Positions 25,425-33,367 of a DNA stretch of 64,000 bases are shown piece by piece. The DNA is from Pseudomonas costantinii (GTDB lineage Bacteria; Pseudomonadota; Gammaproteobacteria; Pseudomonadales; Pseudomonadaceae), in contig NZ_MDDR01000005.1 in assembly GCF_001870435.1 (NCBI RefSeq), positions 248,001-312,000 on the forward strand, written 5' to 3'. A model generated the notes under the pieces. The model worked only from the letters and a program-made list of their open reading frames with translations, did no database searches and was not told the origin of the DNA. The translations under genes were made by a program, and so were the position numbers. Each line of letters opens with the position of its first letter. Positions within the stretch are counted from its first letter, which is position 1.

Positions 25425-26144
25425 TCAGGACGCCTCCTTCACTTTTTGCGGGTTGCCGGCAGCGGTTTTGTTCAGCGTCGGGTGCAGCAGTACTCGGAAA
25501 GAGTTCTTCTGCGCCAGGCTGTAGAAGTCGTGGGCAAAGTCGTCCAGGTCGGCAGCCGTCAGCTTCAGGCGACGCAGGAAGTAGTTGTAAACCAGCACCG
25601 CAGGCACCGCGACGGCGATACCCACGCCGGTGGCGACCAGTGCCGCACCAATCGGGCCGGCCACGGTTTCCAGGCTGGCGGAACCGGCCGCGCTGATCCC
25701 CTTCAGCGCTTCCATGATCCCCCACACGGTGCCGAACAGGCCGATAAACGGCGAGGTGCTGCCGATACTGGCGACCACGGCCAAACCGGTTTCCAGGGAG
25801 CGACGCTCACGTACGATCTGCTGGCGCAGGGCGCGTTCGAGACGGTCCTGGTGATTAATCGCCTGACTCAAGTCCGCAGCGTGCGGCGCATCGCCCACCT
25901 GGATCGCGGCATAACCGGCCTGGGCCACCCGTGCCGCAGCGCCGGGCTGGGTTTCAGCCAGTTCGGCGGCAGAGTCGAGACTCGACGCCGCCCAGAACTG
26001 TTTGTGGAATTTGCGATCCTGCGCCTTGAGGCGACCGAACTGCACGCCCTTCAATAAAGCCAGGCCCCAAGTGGCGACCGAAAAGACCACCAGCAGCCAG
26101 ATCACCGCGCTTTCGATGGATTCAAGTGGAGATGCTAATGCCAT
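25425..26144 (-). CDS. exbB: ExbB, TonB energy-transducing proton channel
   Basis: MotA/TolQ/ExbB-type inner-membrane protein of 239 residues. The start at 26144 (MALASPLESIES) has an AGAGGGA site before it; the open frame extends 13 codons further but without one. The first helix (AVIWLLVVFSVATWGLALLK) is followed by a long cytoplasmic part. The paired helices contain the conserved SPFIGLFGTVWGIMEALKGI and AGPIGAALVATGVGIAVAVP. It forms the pentameric channel around ExbD. Confidence 0.92.
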   Translation of the reverse strand: MALASPLESIESAVIWLLVVFSVATWGLALLKGVQFGRLKAQDRKFHKQFWAASSLDSAAELAETQPGAAARVAQAGYAAIQVGDAPHAADLSQAINHQDRLERALRQQIVRERRSLETGLAVVASIGSTSPFIGLFGTVWGIMEALKGISAAGSASLETVAGPIGAALVATGVGIAVAVPAVLVYNYFLRRLKLTAADLDDFAHDFYSLAQKNSFRVLLHPTLNKTAAGNPQKVKEAS

Positions 26145-26198
26145 GATGTTTTCCCTCTGTGCAGGTCGCGGCGTGTCCAACACACCGCAGCCGAATAG

Positions 26199-27011
26199 TT
26201 AGTGAATCTTGAAATCGATCGGTACGCTGACCCAGCCGTCCTGCGCCACTTCGCCCTGCTTGGCCGGCACGAAGCTCCAACGCTTCACGGCGGTCAGTGC
26301 GGCGTCGTCGAGTTGCTGGCGACCGCTGCTTTTCTGAATCTGGATCTCACCCGGCTTGCCGCTGGCCAGTACATGCACCCGCAACAACACCGTGCCTTCC
26401 CAACCCCGGCGCTGGGCCAGTGACGGGTATTCGGGCGCCGGATTTTTCAAGTAAGCGGCGTTGGCCGAAGCCGGTGTAACCGGCGCTGGCGACGGCGGAG
26501 CTGGCGGTGCAGGTGGCGCTGGAGTCGGTGGTGCGGGCGGCTGCTCGACCGGTTTCGGTGCGGGCTTGGGCTCAGGCTTCGGCACGGGCTTTGGTTTGGG
26601 TTTTGGAATCGGTTTAGGCGGCGCCGGTTTGGCGGCCAACTCATCCACGACCGGTGGTGGTGGCTCGACCACAGGCGGCGGTGGTGGTGGCGGCACAGGC
26701 GGTGGCGGTTCAACCACCGGCGGCGCCGGCTGAGAAAATTCGATGGTCATCGGCGGAATTTCCGGCGGCACAATCGGCAGCACCGGGGTGGGCTTCTGGC
26801 TCACCCAATAGATCACCGCACCGTGCAGGGCCAGCACCAGCAACCCCAGCAGAATCCCTTCGCGACGACTCGAGAAGCGCTTCGGGGCTTGCTGCAAACG
26901 CTGTTGCCCCAACGGCGCGCGGTGCGGCCGGCCAAGGTCGACCAACTCACCACTCGGTGCCTGGCGCCACTGCGCCTCTTGTGCACTGGCGGCGGTCTGG
27001 ACATTGCCCAT
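26199..27011 (-). CDS. tonB: TonB protein with long proline-rich linker
   Basis: Energy transducer of 270 residues that connects inner-membrane ExbBD to outer-membrane receptors. An unusual cytoplasmic N-terminal tail of about 50 residues precedes the single membrane helix (52-70). Residues about 78-180 are almost entirely Pro with Val/Glu then Lys, the rigid periplasmic linker with its EP/KP pattern. The C-terminal TonB domain runs from YPSLAQRRGWEGTVLLRV to the end. The extended N-terminus resembles P. aeruginosa TonB proteins. The gene leads the tonB-exbB-exbD operon. I see no clear Fur box upstream. Confidence 0.9.
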   Translation of the reverse strand: MGNVQTAASAQEAQWRQAPSGELVDLGRPHRAPLGQQRLQQAPKRFSSRREGILLGLLVLALHGAVIYWVSQKPTPVLPIVPPEIPPMTIEFSQPAPPVVEPPPPVPPPPPPPVVEPPPPVVDELAAKPAPPKPIPKPKPKPVPKPEPKPAPKPVEQPPAPPTPAPPAPPAPPSPAPVTPASANAAYLKNPAPEYPSLAQRRGWEGTVLLRVHVLASGKPGEIQIQKSSGRQQLDDAALTAVKRWSFVPAKQGEVAQDGWVSVPIDFKIH

Positions 27012-27251
27012 TGATTCACTCCCTACGGTTTTGAAACAAAAAAACCGACAGGCCTGCGTGGGAGGCCGTCGAGGGCTGAATCATCGGGGCCAGACGCTTA
27101 TCTCTTAAAGTAATCTTTAAAGTTATACATAGACCTAAATTGAATAAACGAAACATCCAGAAACGTCAAAGCCACGTCCTGCGTGGCCTAGAGCAAAGGC
27201 GCTGTTTTTCAATGCTTTTAAGGCATACAAAATATTCCGCAAAGGCATGGA

Positions 27252-28103
27252 TCAGCGTGGGCTGTTTGCGCATAAATTGAGCAATTGGTCCTGCAACGCC
27301 TGCCCCGCCGCACCCAAGCCACTGCGGCCATACAACGCCAGCCGTACGCCCTGTATCGCCGGCAAACCACTGTCTTCGCCCAGCACCACATGCCCGACCT
27401 GCACCACCCGTTGCGGCAACAAGCTGATGCCTAACCCCGCCGCCACCGCCGAACACACGCTGGCCAGGCTGGCGCTGGAATAGCCGATGCGCCAACGCCA
27501 GCCGCCCACTTCCAGGTGATGGAGCATTTCATTGCGATACAAGCCGCCCACCGGAAACGCCACCAATGGCAGCGGGTCACGGCTAAGGGACGGCGTGCTA
27601 CGGCTGTCTACCCAACACAACGGTTCCGGCCACGAGGCCACGCAGTCGTCGCTGTCACCCATCTGCTTGACCAGCAGCACGTCGAACTCGCCGCCACGGT
27701 ACTGGCGCTGCAATTCAGGGCCGAGGCCACTGGTGACTTCCAGGCGTACCCGTGGGTAAGCCACGACAAACGCCGACAGCAACGGCATCAGTCGTTCGGC
27801 GGCAAAATCCTCCGGCACGCCGAGGCGCAACACGCCGTCGCTTTGCTGGTTGATCAACACGTCGGCGGCCTCTTCATGCAATGCGAGGATGCGCCGTGCA
27901 TAGGCCAGCAAGCGTTCACCTTCTGCGGTGGCCACCACACGGCGCTGATCGCGATCCAGCAACTGGCACGCCACCACCTCTTCCAGGCGGCGGATCTGTT
28001 GGCTCACGGTGGATTGGGTCAAGTGCAGGCGCTCGGCGGCGCGGGTGAAATTGCCGCAGTCCACTACGGCGACAAAACTGCGCAACAGCACGGGATCGAA
28101 CAT
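27252..28103 (-). CDS. LysR-type transcriptional regulator
   Basis: Regulator of 283 residues; start at 28103 (MFDPVLLRSFVAVVDCGNFT), where family members normally begin. The winged HTH occupies residues 1-60 (AAERLHLTQSTVSQQIRRLE) and a LysR substrate-binding domain follows. It is divergent from the deaminase-MFS gene pair across a 106-base gap and is the likely regulator of it and of itself. The sequence QLLDRDQRRVVAT at the end of the wing is usual for the family. The effector is unknown. Confidence 0.85.
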   Translation of the reverse strand: MFDPVLLRSFVAVVDCGNFTRAAERLHLTQSTVSQQIRRLEEVVACQLLDRDQRRVVATAEGERLLAYARRILALHEEAADVLINQQSDGVLRLGVPEDFAAERLMPLLSAFVVAYPRVRLEVTSGLGPELQRQYRGGEFDVLLVKQMGDSDDCVASWPEPLCWVDSRSTPSLSRDPLPLVAFPVGGLYRNEMLHHLEVGGWRWRIGYSSASLASVCSAVAAGLGISLLPQRVVQVGHVVLGEDSGLPAIQGVRLALYGRSGLGAAGQALQDQLLNLCANSPR

Positions 28104-28209
28104 GGGCGTCACCATTCTGTTTACCACTGGTTAGCATGGTTATATTTAATTTCAGAATACCTTGGCGGCTGCCCATACTTCACCCTCCATCCTGCCCAGA
28201 GGGACTTTC

Positions 28210-28671
28210 ATGAGCGACGATCAACAGTATCTGCAACGCGCTATCGCCCTGGCCCACGCCAACGTGGCTCAAGGTGGCCGGCCGTTTGGCGCGGTGCTGA
28301 CGCGCAACGGCGACGTACTGGTGGAAGCCGTGAATGAAATCCACCTGACCCAGGACCCCACCGCCCACGCCGAGTTATTGGCGATCCGCGCGGCGAGCCG
28401 ACAGCTCGGCGCGCGCCTGGAGGGTTGCGTGATCTACGCCAGCGGCCAGCCCTGCCCGATGTGTCTGAGCGCCATGTACCTGTGCGGCGTAGAACGGGTG
28501 GTGTTTGCCGCCAGCAATGAAATGGCCGAGCCTTTCGGCCTGTCGACGGCGACGATTGGTCAACAGCTCGGCTTGCCGCTGAACGAGCAACGCCTGCCAA
28601 GCCAGCACCTGCCAGACCCAGCCATGACCCACCTGTACCACCAGTGGAAAACCCTGCATGACCCTCAATAA
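28210..28671 (+). CDS. Nucleoside/guanine deaminase-like protein (CMP/dCMP deaminase fold)
   Basis: Zinc deaminase of 153 residues. The start at 28210 (MSDDQQYLQRAIAL) is preferred because upstream codons precede the family's first helix. Zinc ligands are His53 and catalytic Glu55 in TAHAELLAI, with Cys82 and Cys85 in QPCPMCLSAMY. This is the pattern of guanine deaminase GuaD and TadA-like enzymes. The free C-terminus and size favour a small-molecule deaminase over a tRNA enzyme. It overlaps the MFS gene by 14 bases, so the pair may import and deaminate a nitrogenous compound. Confidence 0.82.
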   Translation: MSDDQQYLQRAIALAHANVAQGGRPFGAVLTRNGDVLVEAVNEIHLTQDPTAHAELLAIRAASRQLGARLEGCVIYASGQPCPMCLSAMYLCGVERVVFAASNEMAEPFGLSTATIGQQLGLPLNEQRLPSQHLPDPAMTHLYHQWKTLHDPQ

Positions 28672-29830
28672 ATCCCTCGCCGGCTGGGGCCTGCTGGTGG
28701 TGCTCGGCCTGAACCTGCGGCCGCTTCTCAGCTCCATCAGCCCACTGTTGGGCGAGATTCGCCAGGCCACCGGCTTGAGCTTCCAAAGCAGCGCCCTGCT
28801 CACCAGCCTGCCGGTGGTGTGCATGGGCCTGGTGGCGCTGGTCGGCATACGCGTGGAAGCGCGACTGGGCGAACGGCGCGGCATCGCCCTGGGCTTGATG
28901 ATGATTCTGCTGGCGTGCCTGGCGCGCTGGCTGATGGGGCAGGCGTCGACGCTGCTGGTCACCGCATTGCTTGGCGGTGCCGGTGTGGCGCTGATTCAGG
29001 CGTTGGTGCCGGCGATGATCAAGCGCGAATTTCATCACCGTGTGCCGGTGGCGATGGGCGTGTACTCAGCGTCGTTGATGGCGGGGGGCGGATTAGCGGC
29101 GCTGCTCAGCCCCGTGGTAGCCACGCATTTTCAGCAATGGCAGGCGGGGTTGGGCATTTGGCTGCTACCGGCGTTAGCTGCGTTGTTGCTGTGGGTTTTT
29201 TTACCGCTGGGTGCGGCAAAGAGCGCCACAGTGATCCCCGCGTTCAAGGGCCTGCGCAATCGCCGCGCCTGGTTGTTGGCGCTGTACTTCGGCCTGGTGA
29301 ATTGCGGCTACATGAGCATGGTGGCGTGGCTACCCGCCTACTATCAGCAACTGGGCTGGGGCGTGTTGCCCAGCGGGTCGTTGCTGGCGTTCATGACTAT
29401 TTTCCAGGTGATCGCTGCGCTGTTGATGCCGGTGCTGGCGCAACGCGGTATCGACCGACGCCCACTGCTCGGTATCAGCCTGCTGGCGCAGACTGTGGGT
29501 TACCTCGGCCTGTTGCTGGCGCCGCTGCACTTTCCGCATCTGTGGGTGGCATTGGCCGGCTTCGGCCTGGGCGCGTGTTTTGCCCTGAGCCTGCTGCTGA
29601 CCCTCGACCACCATCGCGACCCTCGGCAAGCCGGGCAACTGGCGGCCTTCGTGCAAGGCGTGGGCTTTTTGATCAACGCGATTTCGCCGTGGATGACCGG
29701 CTGGCTGCGCGAACTCACCGGCAATTTCGCCAGCGCCTGGGTAGTGCTGACGGTGACGGCGGTGGCGATGCTGGTGGTGACGCGAGTATTCAGCCCGACC
29801 ACCTACCGCACCGCCGCCGTGCCCGGTTAG
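28658..29830 (+). CDS. MFS transporter, CynX/NimT-like
   Basis: Inner-membrane transporter of 390 residues with about twelve hydrophobic segments. The N-terminal LVVLGLNLRPLLSSISPLLG is characteristic of the cyanate/2-nitroimidazole MFS branch (CynX). The loop between TM2 and TM3 reads GIRVEARLGERRGIALGL, the MFS signature in degenerate form. It overlaps the deaminase gene by 14 bases and converges on the receptor gene with a four-base overlap of stops. The substrate is unknown; a nucleobase-like compound would fit the deaminase. Confidence 0.85.
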   Translation: MTLNKSLAGWGLLVVLGLNLRPLLSSISPLLGEIRQATGLSFQSSALLTSLPVVCMGLVALVGIRVEARLGERRGIALGLMMILLACLARWLMGQASTLLVTALLGGAGVALIQALVPAMIKREFHHRVPVAMGVYSASLMAGGGLAALLSPVVATHFQQWQAGLGIWLLPALAALLLWVFLPLGAAKSATVIPAFKGLRNRRAWLLALYFGLVNCGYMSMVAWLPAYYQQLGWGVLPSGSLLAFMTIFQVIAALLMPVLAQRGIDRRPLLGISLLAQTVGYLGLLLAPLHFPHLWVALAGFGLGACFALSLLLTLDHHRDPRQAGQLAAFVQGVGFLINAISPWMTGWLRELTGNFASAWVVLTVTAVAMLVVTRVFSPTTYRTAAVPG

Positions 29831-32142
29831 AAGTCGTAACGCCCTGTCACACCCAACGTGCGGGGCGTGCCCAGCAGGCCTTCATAGCCGCCATTCGAGG
29901 CGGTCCACAGGGTGGTGTAGTAGGTTTTGTCGAAGGCGTTTTTCAGCCACAACGACACATCCCACTGCCCCTGTTGATAGTTGCCGCGCAGGCCCGTCGA
30001 CAGGTTAACCACCGCGTAGGCAGGAATCTGCCCGTAGCTGGAATCCTCAACCGTGCCCACGGCCTTGGAGCGGAACGCATAGCTGGCGGTCACGTAAGGT
30101 TCTAAGCCGTTATCCAGGTTCCACTTGTACTCACCGTTTGCGTTGGCGATCCACTTCGACGCACCGACCACTTGATGGCCCGTCAGGTCGCATGACGCCG
30201 GTGCACCTGGACGCAGGCTCACTTCCGGCGGGCACGGCGCATCCTTGTAAGACAGGTAACGCACATCGTTGAACGAGCCGTTGAGGTTCAGCGTCAGGCC
30301 CTTGATCGGCACCAAGGTGCTTTCCACTTCAACGCCACGCGAGCGCACCGACCCGGCGTTGGTCAGGTACTGCACACGGTTGTCCTGGTCGTAGGCATTG
30401 GTCTGGTAGCCGTTGACCTGGGTCCAGAACAGGTTGGCATTGAGCTGCAAGCGACGGTCCCACAGCGTGCTCTTGAAGCCGAGTTCGGCGTTATTGGCGC
30501 GCTCGGTGCCGATCAGCAATGAGTCGGCCCCGGCAGTCGGCGCAGACCCCACCGCCAAGTTGACCCCGCCGGATTTTTCGCCGTGGGACAAGGTCGCGTA
30601 GCCCAGCAGGTTTTCGTTGAAGTGATAGCTGAGGTTCAGCAGCCCCGACGGCGTGGCGCTGTACTGATTGAGGTCGCCCGAGTCATACGCACCGGCACGC
30701 CCACGCCGCGCGGTGGCCGCAGCGCCCGTGACTGTCGCGCCACCCACCGGGGCATTGCGAGTGACCCAGGCGCTTTTCTCTTCATAGGTGCCGCGCAAAC
30801 CGGCAGTGAAATCCAGACGTTCGGTCAGGTGCCAAGTGCCTTGGGCGAACAGCGCAAAACTGTCGGTGCGGATATGCCCGTTGCCGACGCTGCTCACATT
30901 ATTCAGCGCGCCGGTGGGCGTGCCGTTCCAGATATCGGCCTTGGGTCCGTAATAGGCGAAGGATTTGTTATCCAGCGAGTTGCCGAAGTAATAGGCACCT
31001 AGCACGTAATCGAAGAAACCACCGGTAGGCGAGGCCAACCGGAACTCCTGGGACCACTGTTTATCTTCCACCGACACGCCGGCGTTGTAGGCTGCCGGCA
31101 CGTTGAGACCGTCATCGTTGCGTGGGGTGAAATTCCACCAGCGATAGGCGCTGACCGAGGTCAGGGTGAAGTCACTTGGCAGGGTCCAGTTGGCCTCCAG
31201 CGACGTGCCGCCCTGGAACACAGTGACGTGCTGGTCGCTGTCCAGGTTGACCTTGCGCTGGGTGCCATCTACCAATGTCGCCCCCGCCGCCGCTGCCCGG
31301 GATTGATAGAGGTTGGTACCGTTGATGGTCGGCCCGGTGCTGTACAGCACGCGGGTGCCGGCGCTGGAATCTTCCTCGTTGTAGTCACCAATCCAGCGCG
31401 CGTTGAACGTCTCGCTGGGCTTGTACAGCAGTTGCCCACGAAAGCCCTGGCGTGAGCCGCCGTTGAGATCATGGCCGTCGTATTCGTTCTTGATGTCGCC
31501 ATCGCTGCGCGTGCGATAGGCCGAGAAGCGCCCCGCCAAATCCTCTGTAAGTGGGCCGGAAAGGGTGCCCTTGGTCTGGAAATAACCGTCCTCGCCCAAC
31601 GAGGTTTCGATGCTGCGCTCCGGGGTAAAACTCGGCGCGCGGGTGCTGATATTGATCACACCCGCCGTGGTGTTTTTGCCGAACAACGTACCTTGCGGTC
31701 CCCGCAACACCTCAAGCTGCTCGATGTCCATCAAGTCAAACACCGCCATCCCCGGCCGCCCGAGGTACACGTTGTCGATGTACAGCCCCACGCTGCCTTC
31801 CAGGCCATCGCTGGCCGGGTTGTTGCCCAGGCCGCGAATCGACACGCTGGATTGACGCGCATGCATATAGGCGACGTTGACGCTGGGCACCAGTTGCTGC
31901 AAATCCTGAATCCGATAAATCCGCTGGCTCTCCAGCGCCTGGCCGCCGATCACACTCATGGGCGTCGGCACTTCCTGGGCGCTTTCGGTACGCCGCCGGG
32001 CGGTCACGGTGACCGTCTCAAGCTGGCCGCTGGCATTTTCGCCCTTGCTTGCCGGCGCGGGTGTTTCGGCGGCCTGGGTCGGCGACCAACTGGTGCTACC
32101 GGCCACCAACATGGCCAGGGGCAAGGACTTCAACAGACTCAT
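29827..32142 (-). CDS. TonB-dependent outer-membrane receptor
   Basis: Outer-membrane gated channel of 771 residues. A signal peptide is present (MSLLKSLPLAMLVAGSTSWS, then PTQAA). An N-terminal TonB-contact region contains LETVTVTARRR. The plug domain carries SVSIRGLGNNPASDG and LEVLRGPQGTLFGKNTTAGV, and the beta-barrel ends in the canonical aromatic terminus TGRYDF. It takes up a scarce substrate with energy from TonB-ExbBD, encoded 3 kb away. Divergent from a LysR regulator next to a sulfatase, it is a good candidate for sulfate-ester import and not necessarily siderophore import; no Fur box is evident. Confidence 0.9.
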   Translation of the reverse strand: MSLLKSLPLAMLVAGSTSWSPTQAAETPAPASKGENASGQLETVTVTARRRTESAQEVPTPMSVIGGQALESQRIYRIQDLQQLVPSVNVAYMHARQSSVSIRGLGNNPASDGLEGSVGLYIDNVYLGRPGMAVFDLMDIEQLEVLRGPQGTLFGKNTTAGVINISTRAPSFTPERSIETSLGEDGYFQTKGTLSGPLTEDLAGRFSAYRTRSDGDIKNEYDGHDLNGGSRQGFRGQLLYKPSETFNARWIGDYNEEDSSAGTRVLYSTGPTINGTNLYQSRAAAAGATLVDGTQRKVNLDSDQHVTVFQGGTSLEANWTLPSDFTLTSVSAYRWWNFTPRNDDGLNVPAAYNAGVSVEDKQWSQEFRLASPTGGFFDYVLGAYYFGNSLDNKSFAYYGPKADIWNGTPTGALNNVSSVGNGHIRTDSFALFAQGTWHLTERLDFTAGLRGTYEEKSAWVTRNAPVGGATVTGAAATARRGRAGAYDSGDLNQYSATPSGLLNLSYHFNENLLGYATLSHGEKSGGVNLAVGSAPTAGADSLLIGTERANNAELGFKSTLWDRRLQLNANLFWTQVNGYQTNAYDQDNRVQYLTNAGSVRSRGVEVESTLVPIKGLTLNLNGSFNDVRYLSYKDAPCPPEVSLRPGAPASCDLTGHQVVGASKWIANANGEYKWNLDNGLEPYVTASYAFRSKAVGTVEDSSYGQIPAYAVVNLSTGLRGNYQQGQWDVSLWLKNAFDKTYYTTLWTASNGGYEGLLGTPRTLGVTGRYDF

Positions 32143-32297
32143 AAGCGGCTCCGGAACCCGGAAATATCCAACAACCGATATTCCCTTAGGTTATTTATTT
32201 ATGTTTTTACGAACATTTACTGCATAAGAGATAGCCTTTATAAGGAGTCGACCTAATGCATAGCCAATGCATTTCCCCGATATTTTTGATGTGAAAA
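32143..32297. promoter_or_regulatory. Divergent promoter region of TonB receptor and LysR regulator
   Basis: AT-rich stretch at about 32185-32235 contains TTATTTATTTATGTTTTTAC. TGCATAA is at 32221-32227. AATGCA is at 32255-32260 and again at 32266-32271, inside the palindrome AATGCATT (32266-32273). Similar TGCATAA/AATGCA pairs stand before the sulfatase (33281, 33301) and in the atsR-atsB gap (38207, 38236). This looks like a LysR-type operator, inferred from recurrence. Confidence 0.45.
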
Positions 32298-33242
32298 ATG
32301 CATATCGATTTGCGCCAGCTTCGCCACTTCATCGCCCTCGCCGAACAACGCAGTTTTGTCGCGGCGGCGTTGGCCGTGAACCTGTCGCAATCGGCGTTCA
32401 GTCGCAGCATCCAGGCGTTGGAACACAGCGCCGGTTGCCAACTGGTAGATCGCGGGCGCAAGGACCTGGCGCCGACCAAACAAGGCCAGGTACTGCTCGA
32501 ACATGCGCGGCGTCTGGTCAGCGGCGCGCAGCAACTGGCCAACGAGATCAGCCAGTTCAATGGCCTGGAGGCGGGTGAGTTGCGCTTCGGCTGTGGCCCG
32601 GCACCGGCGGCCGGGTTGATCCCCCGCGCCATCGGCAGTTTTATCGGGCGTTACCCCAAGGCCCGCGTACAGTTCCAGGTGGATGACTGGCAAAGCCTGA
32701 GCAAACGCCTGCTGAGCGAAGAGTTCGAATTCTTCGTCGCCGACACCCGCCACTTCGAAGCCAACCCCGACTACCACACCCACCGCCTGCGCGCGCGCCG
32801 TTGGTATTTTTGCTGCCGCGCCGGTCACCCGTTGGCCGGGCGCGACAGCGTGAGCGCCGCCGAACTGATGAGTTACCCGCTGGCCGTGACCATTCGCCCG
32901 CCGAACCTGCGCAAGGTCATCGTCGACCTCAGCGGTCGCCCCGATTACCTGCCGAATGTGGAATGCGAAAACGGCTATAGCCTGATGGGCGTGGTGTTGC
33001 GCTCCGACGCTATCGGTATCGTCAGCGCCAACAGTGACGTGTTGCACATGGCGAGGGGTGAGCTGGTGTGTTTGAAGATTGATGGGCTGGCTGAGGACCT
33101 GGAGGAACGGTATACCCGCTATGGCATCGTCAGCCGTGCGGGGTATCGGTTGTCACCGTTGGCGGAGGCGATGATCGAGCAAATCAAACAGATTGATGAG
33201 CAAGATGAGGATGTGTGCGCGCTGGAGAATGTCGCTGTTTGA
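32298..33242 (+). CDS. LysR-type regulator, likely of sulfate-ester genes
   Basis: Regulator of 314 residues beginning MHIDLRQLRHFIALAEQRSF. HTH residues are within LAVNLSQSAFSRSIQALEHS, followed by the effector-binding domain. It is noticeably similar to the LysR gene at 36089 (DLRQLR.FIAL.E.RSFV, and FSRSIQ.LE, then LVDRG.KDL.PT), so the two are paralogues. It is divergent from the TonB receptor and precedes a sulfatase, which makes these its probable targets. The C-terminal tail beyond the domain is acidic. Confidence 0.87.
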   Translation: MHIDLRQLRHFIALAEQRSFVAAALAVNLSQSAFSRSIQALEHSAGCQLVDRGRKDLAPTKQGQVLLEHARRLVSGAQQLANEISQFNGLEAGELRFGCGPAPAAGLIPRAIGSFIGRYPKARVQFQVDDWQSLSKRLLSEEFEFFVADTRHFEANPDYHTHRLRARRWYFCCRAGHPLAGRDSVSAAELMSYPLAVTIRPPNLRKVIVDLSGRPDYLPNVECENGYSLMGVVLRSDAIGIVSANSDVLHMARGELVCLKIDGLAEDLEERYTRYGIVSRAGYRLSPLAEAMIEQIKQIDEQDEDVCALENVAV

Positions 33243-33280
33243 CCTGGCGCTATCGCTGGCAGCCGCACCCATGCACTCAC

Positions 33281-33306
33281 TGCATAAAACCCAGTCCCCG
33301 AATGCA
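33281..33306 (+). promoter_or_regulatory. TGCATAA...AATGCA element before the sulfatase gene
   Basis: TGCATAA at 33281-33287 and AATGCA at 33301-33306, within CCGAATGCA. The element lies about 60 bases before the sulfatase start. CCGAATGCA recurs exactly at 38233-38241 upstream of atsB. Candidate activator-binding site, by recurrence only. Confidence 0.4.
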
Positions 33307-33367
33307 CTTGCCAGCACCCCATCCGAGCGGCGAAAAACGCTGCCTGTCCTCCGTTCGGTGAAACCCC

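Noticed and set aside
27170..27187. GCCACG/CGTGGC hairpin as terminator for the LysR gene at 27252
   Set aside because: The stem is short, distant from the stop and has only a three-base T-run, so it was not listed as a feature.
27012..27251. Fur box upstream of tonB
   Set aside because: No stretch close to GATAATGATAATCATTATC is present; the AT-rich part is not palindromic in that way.
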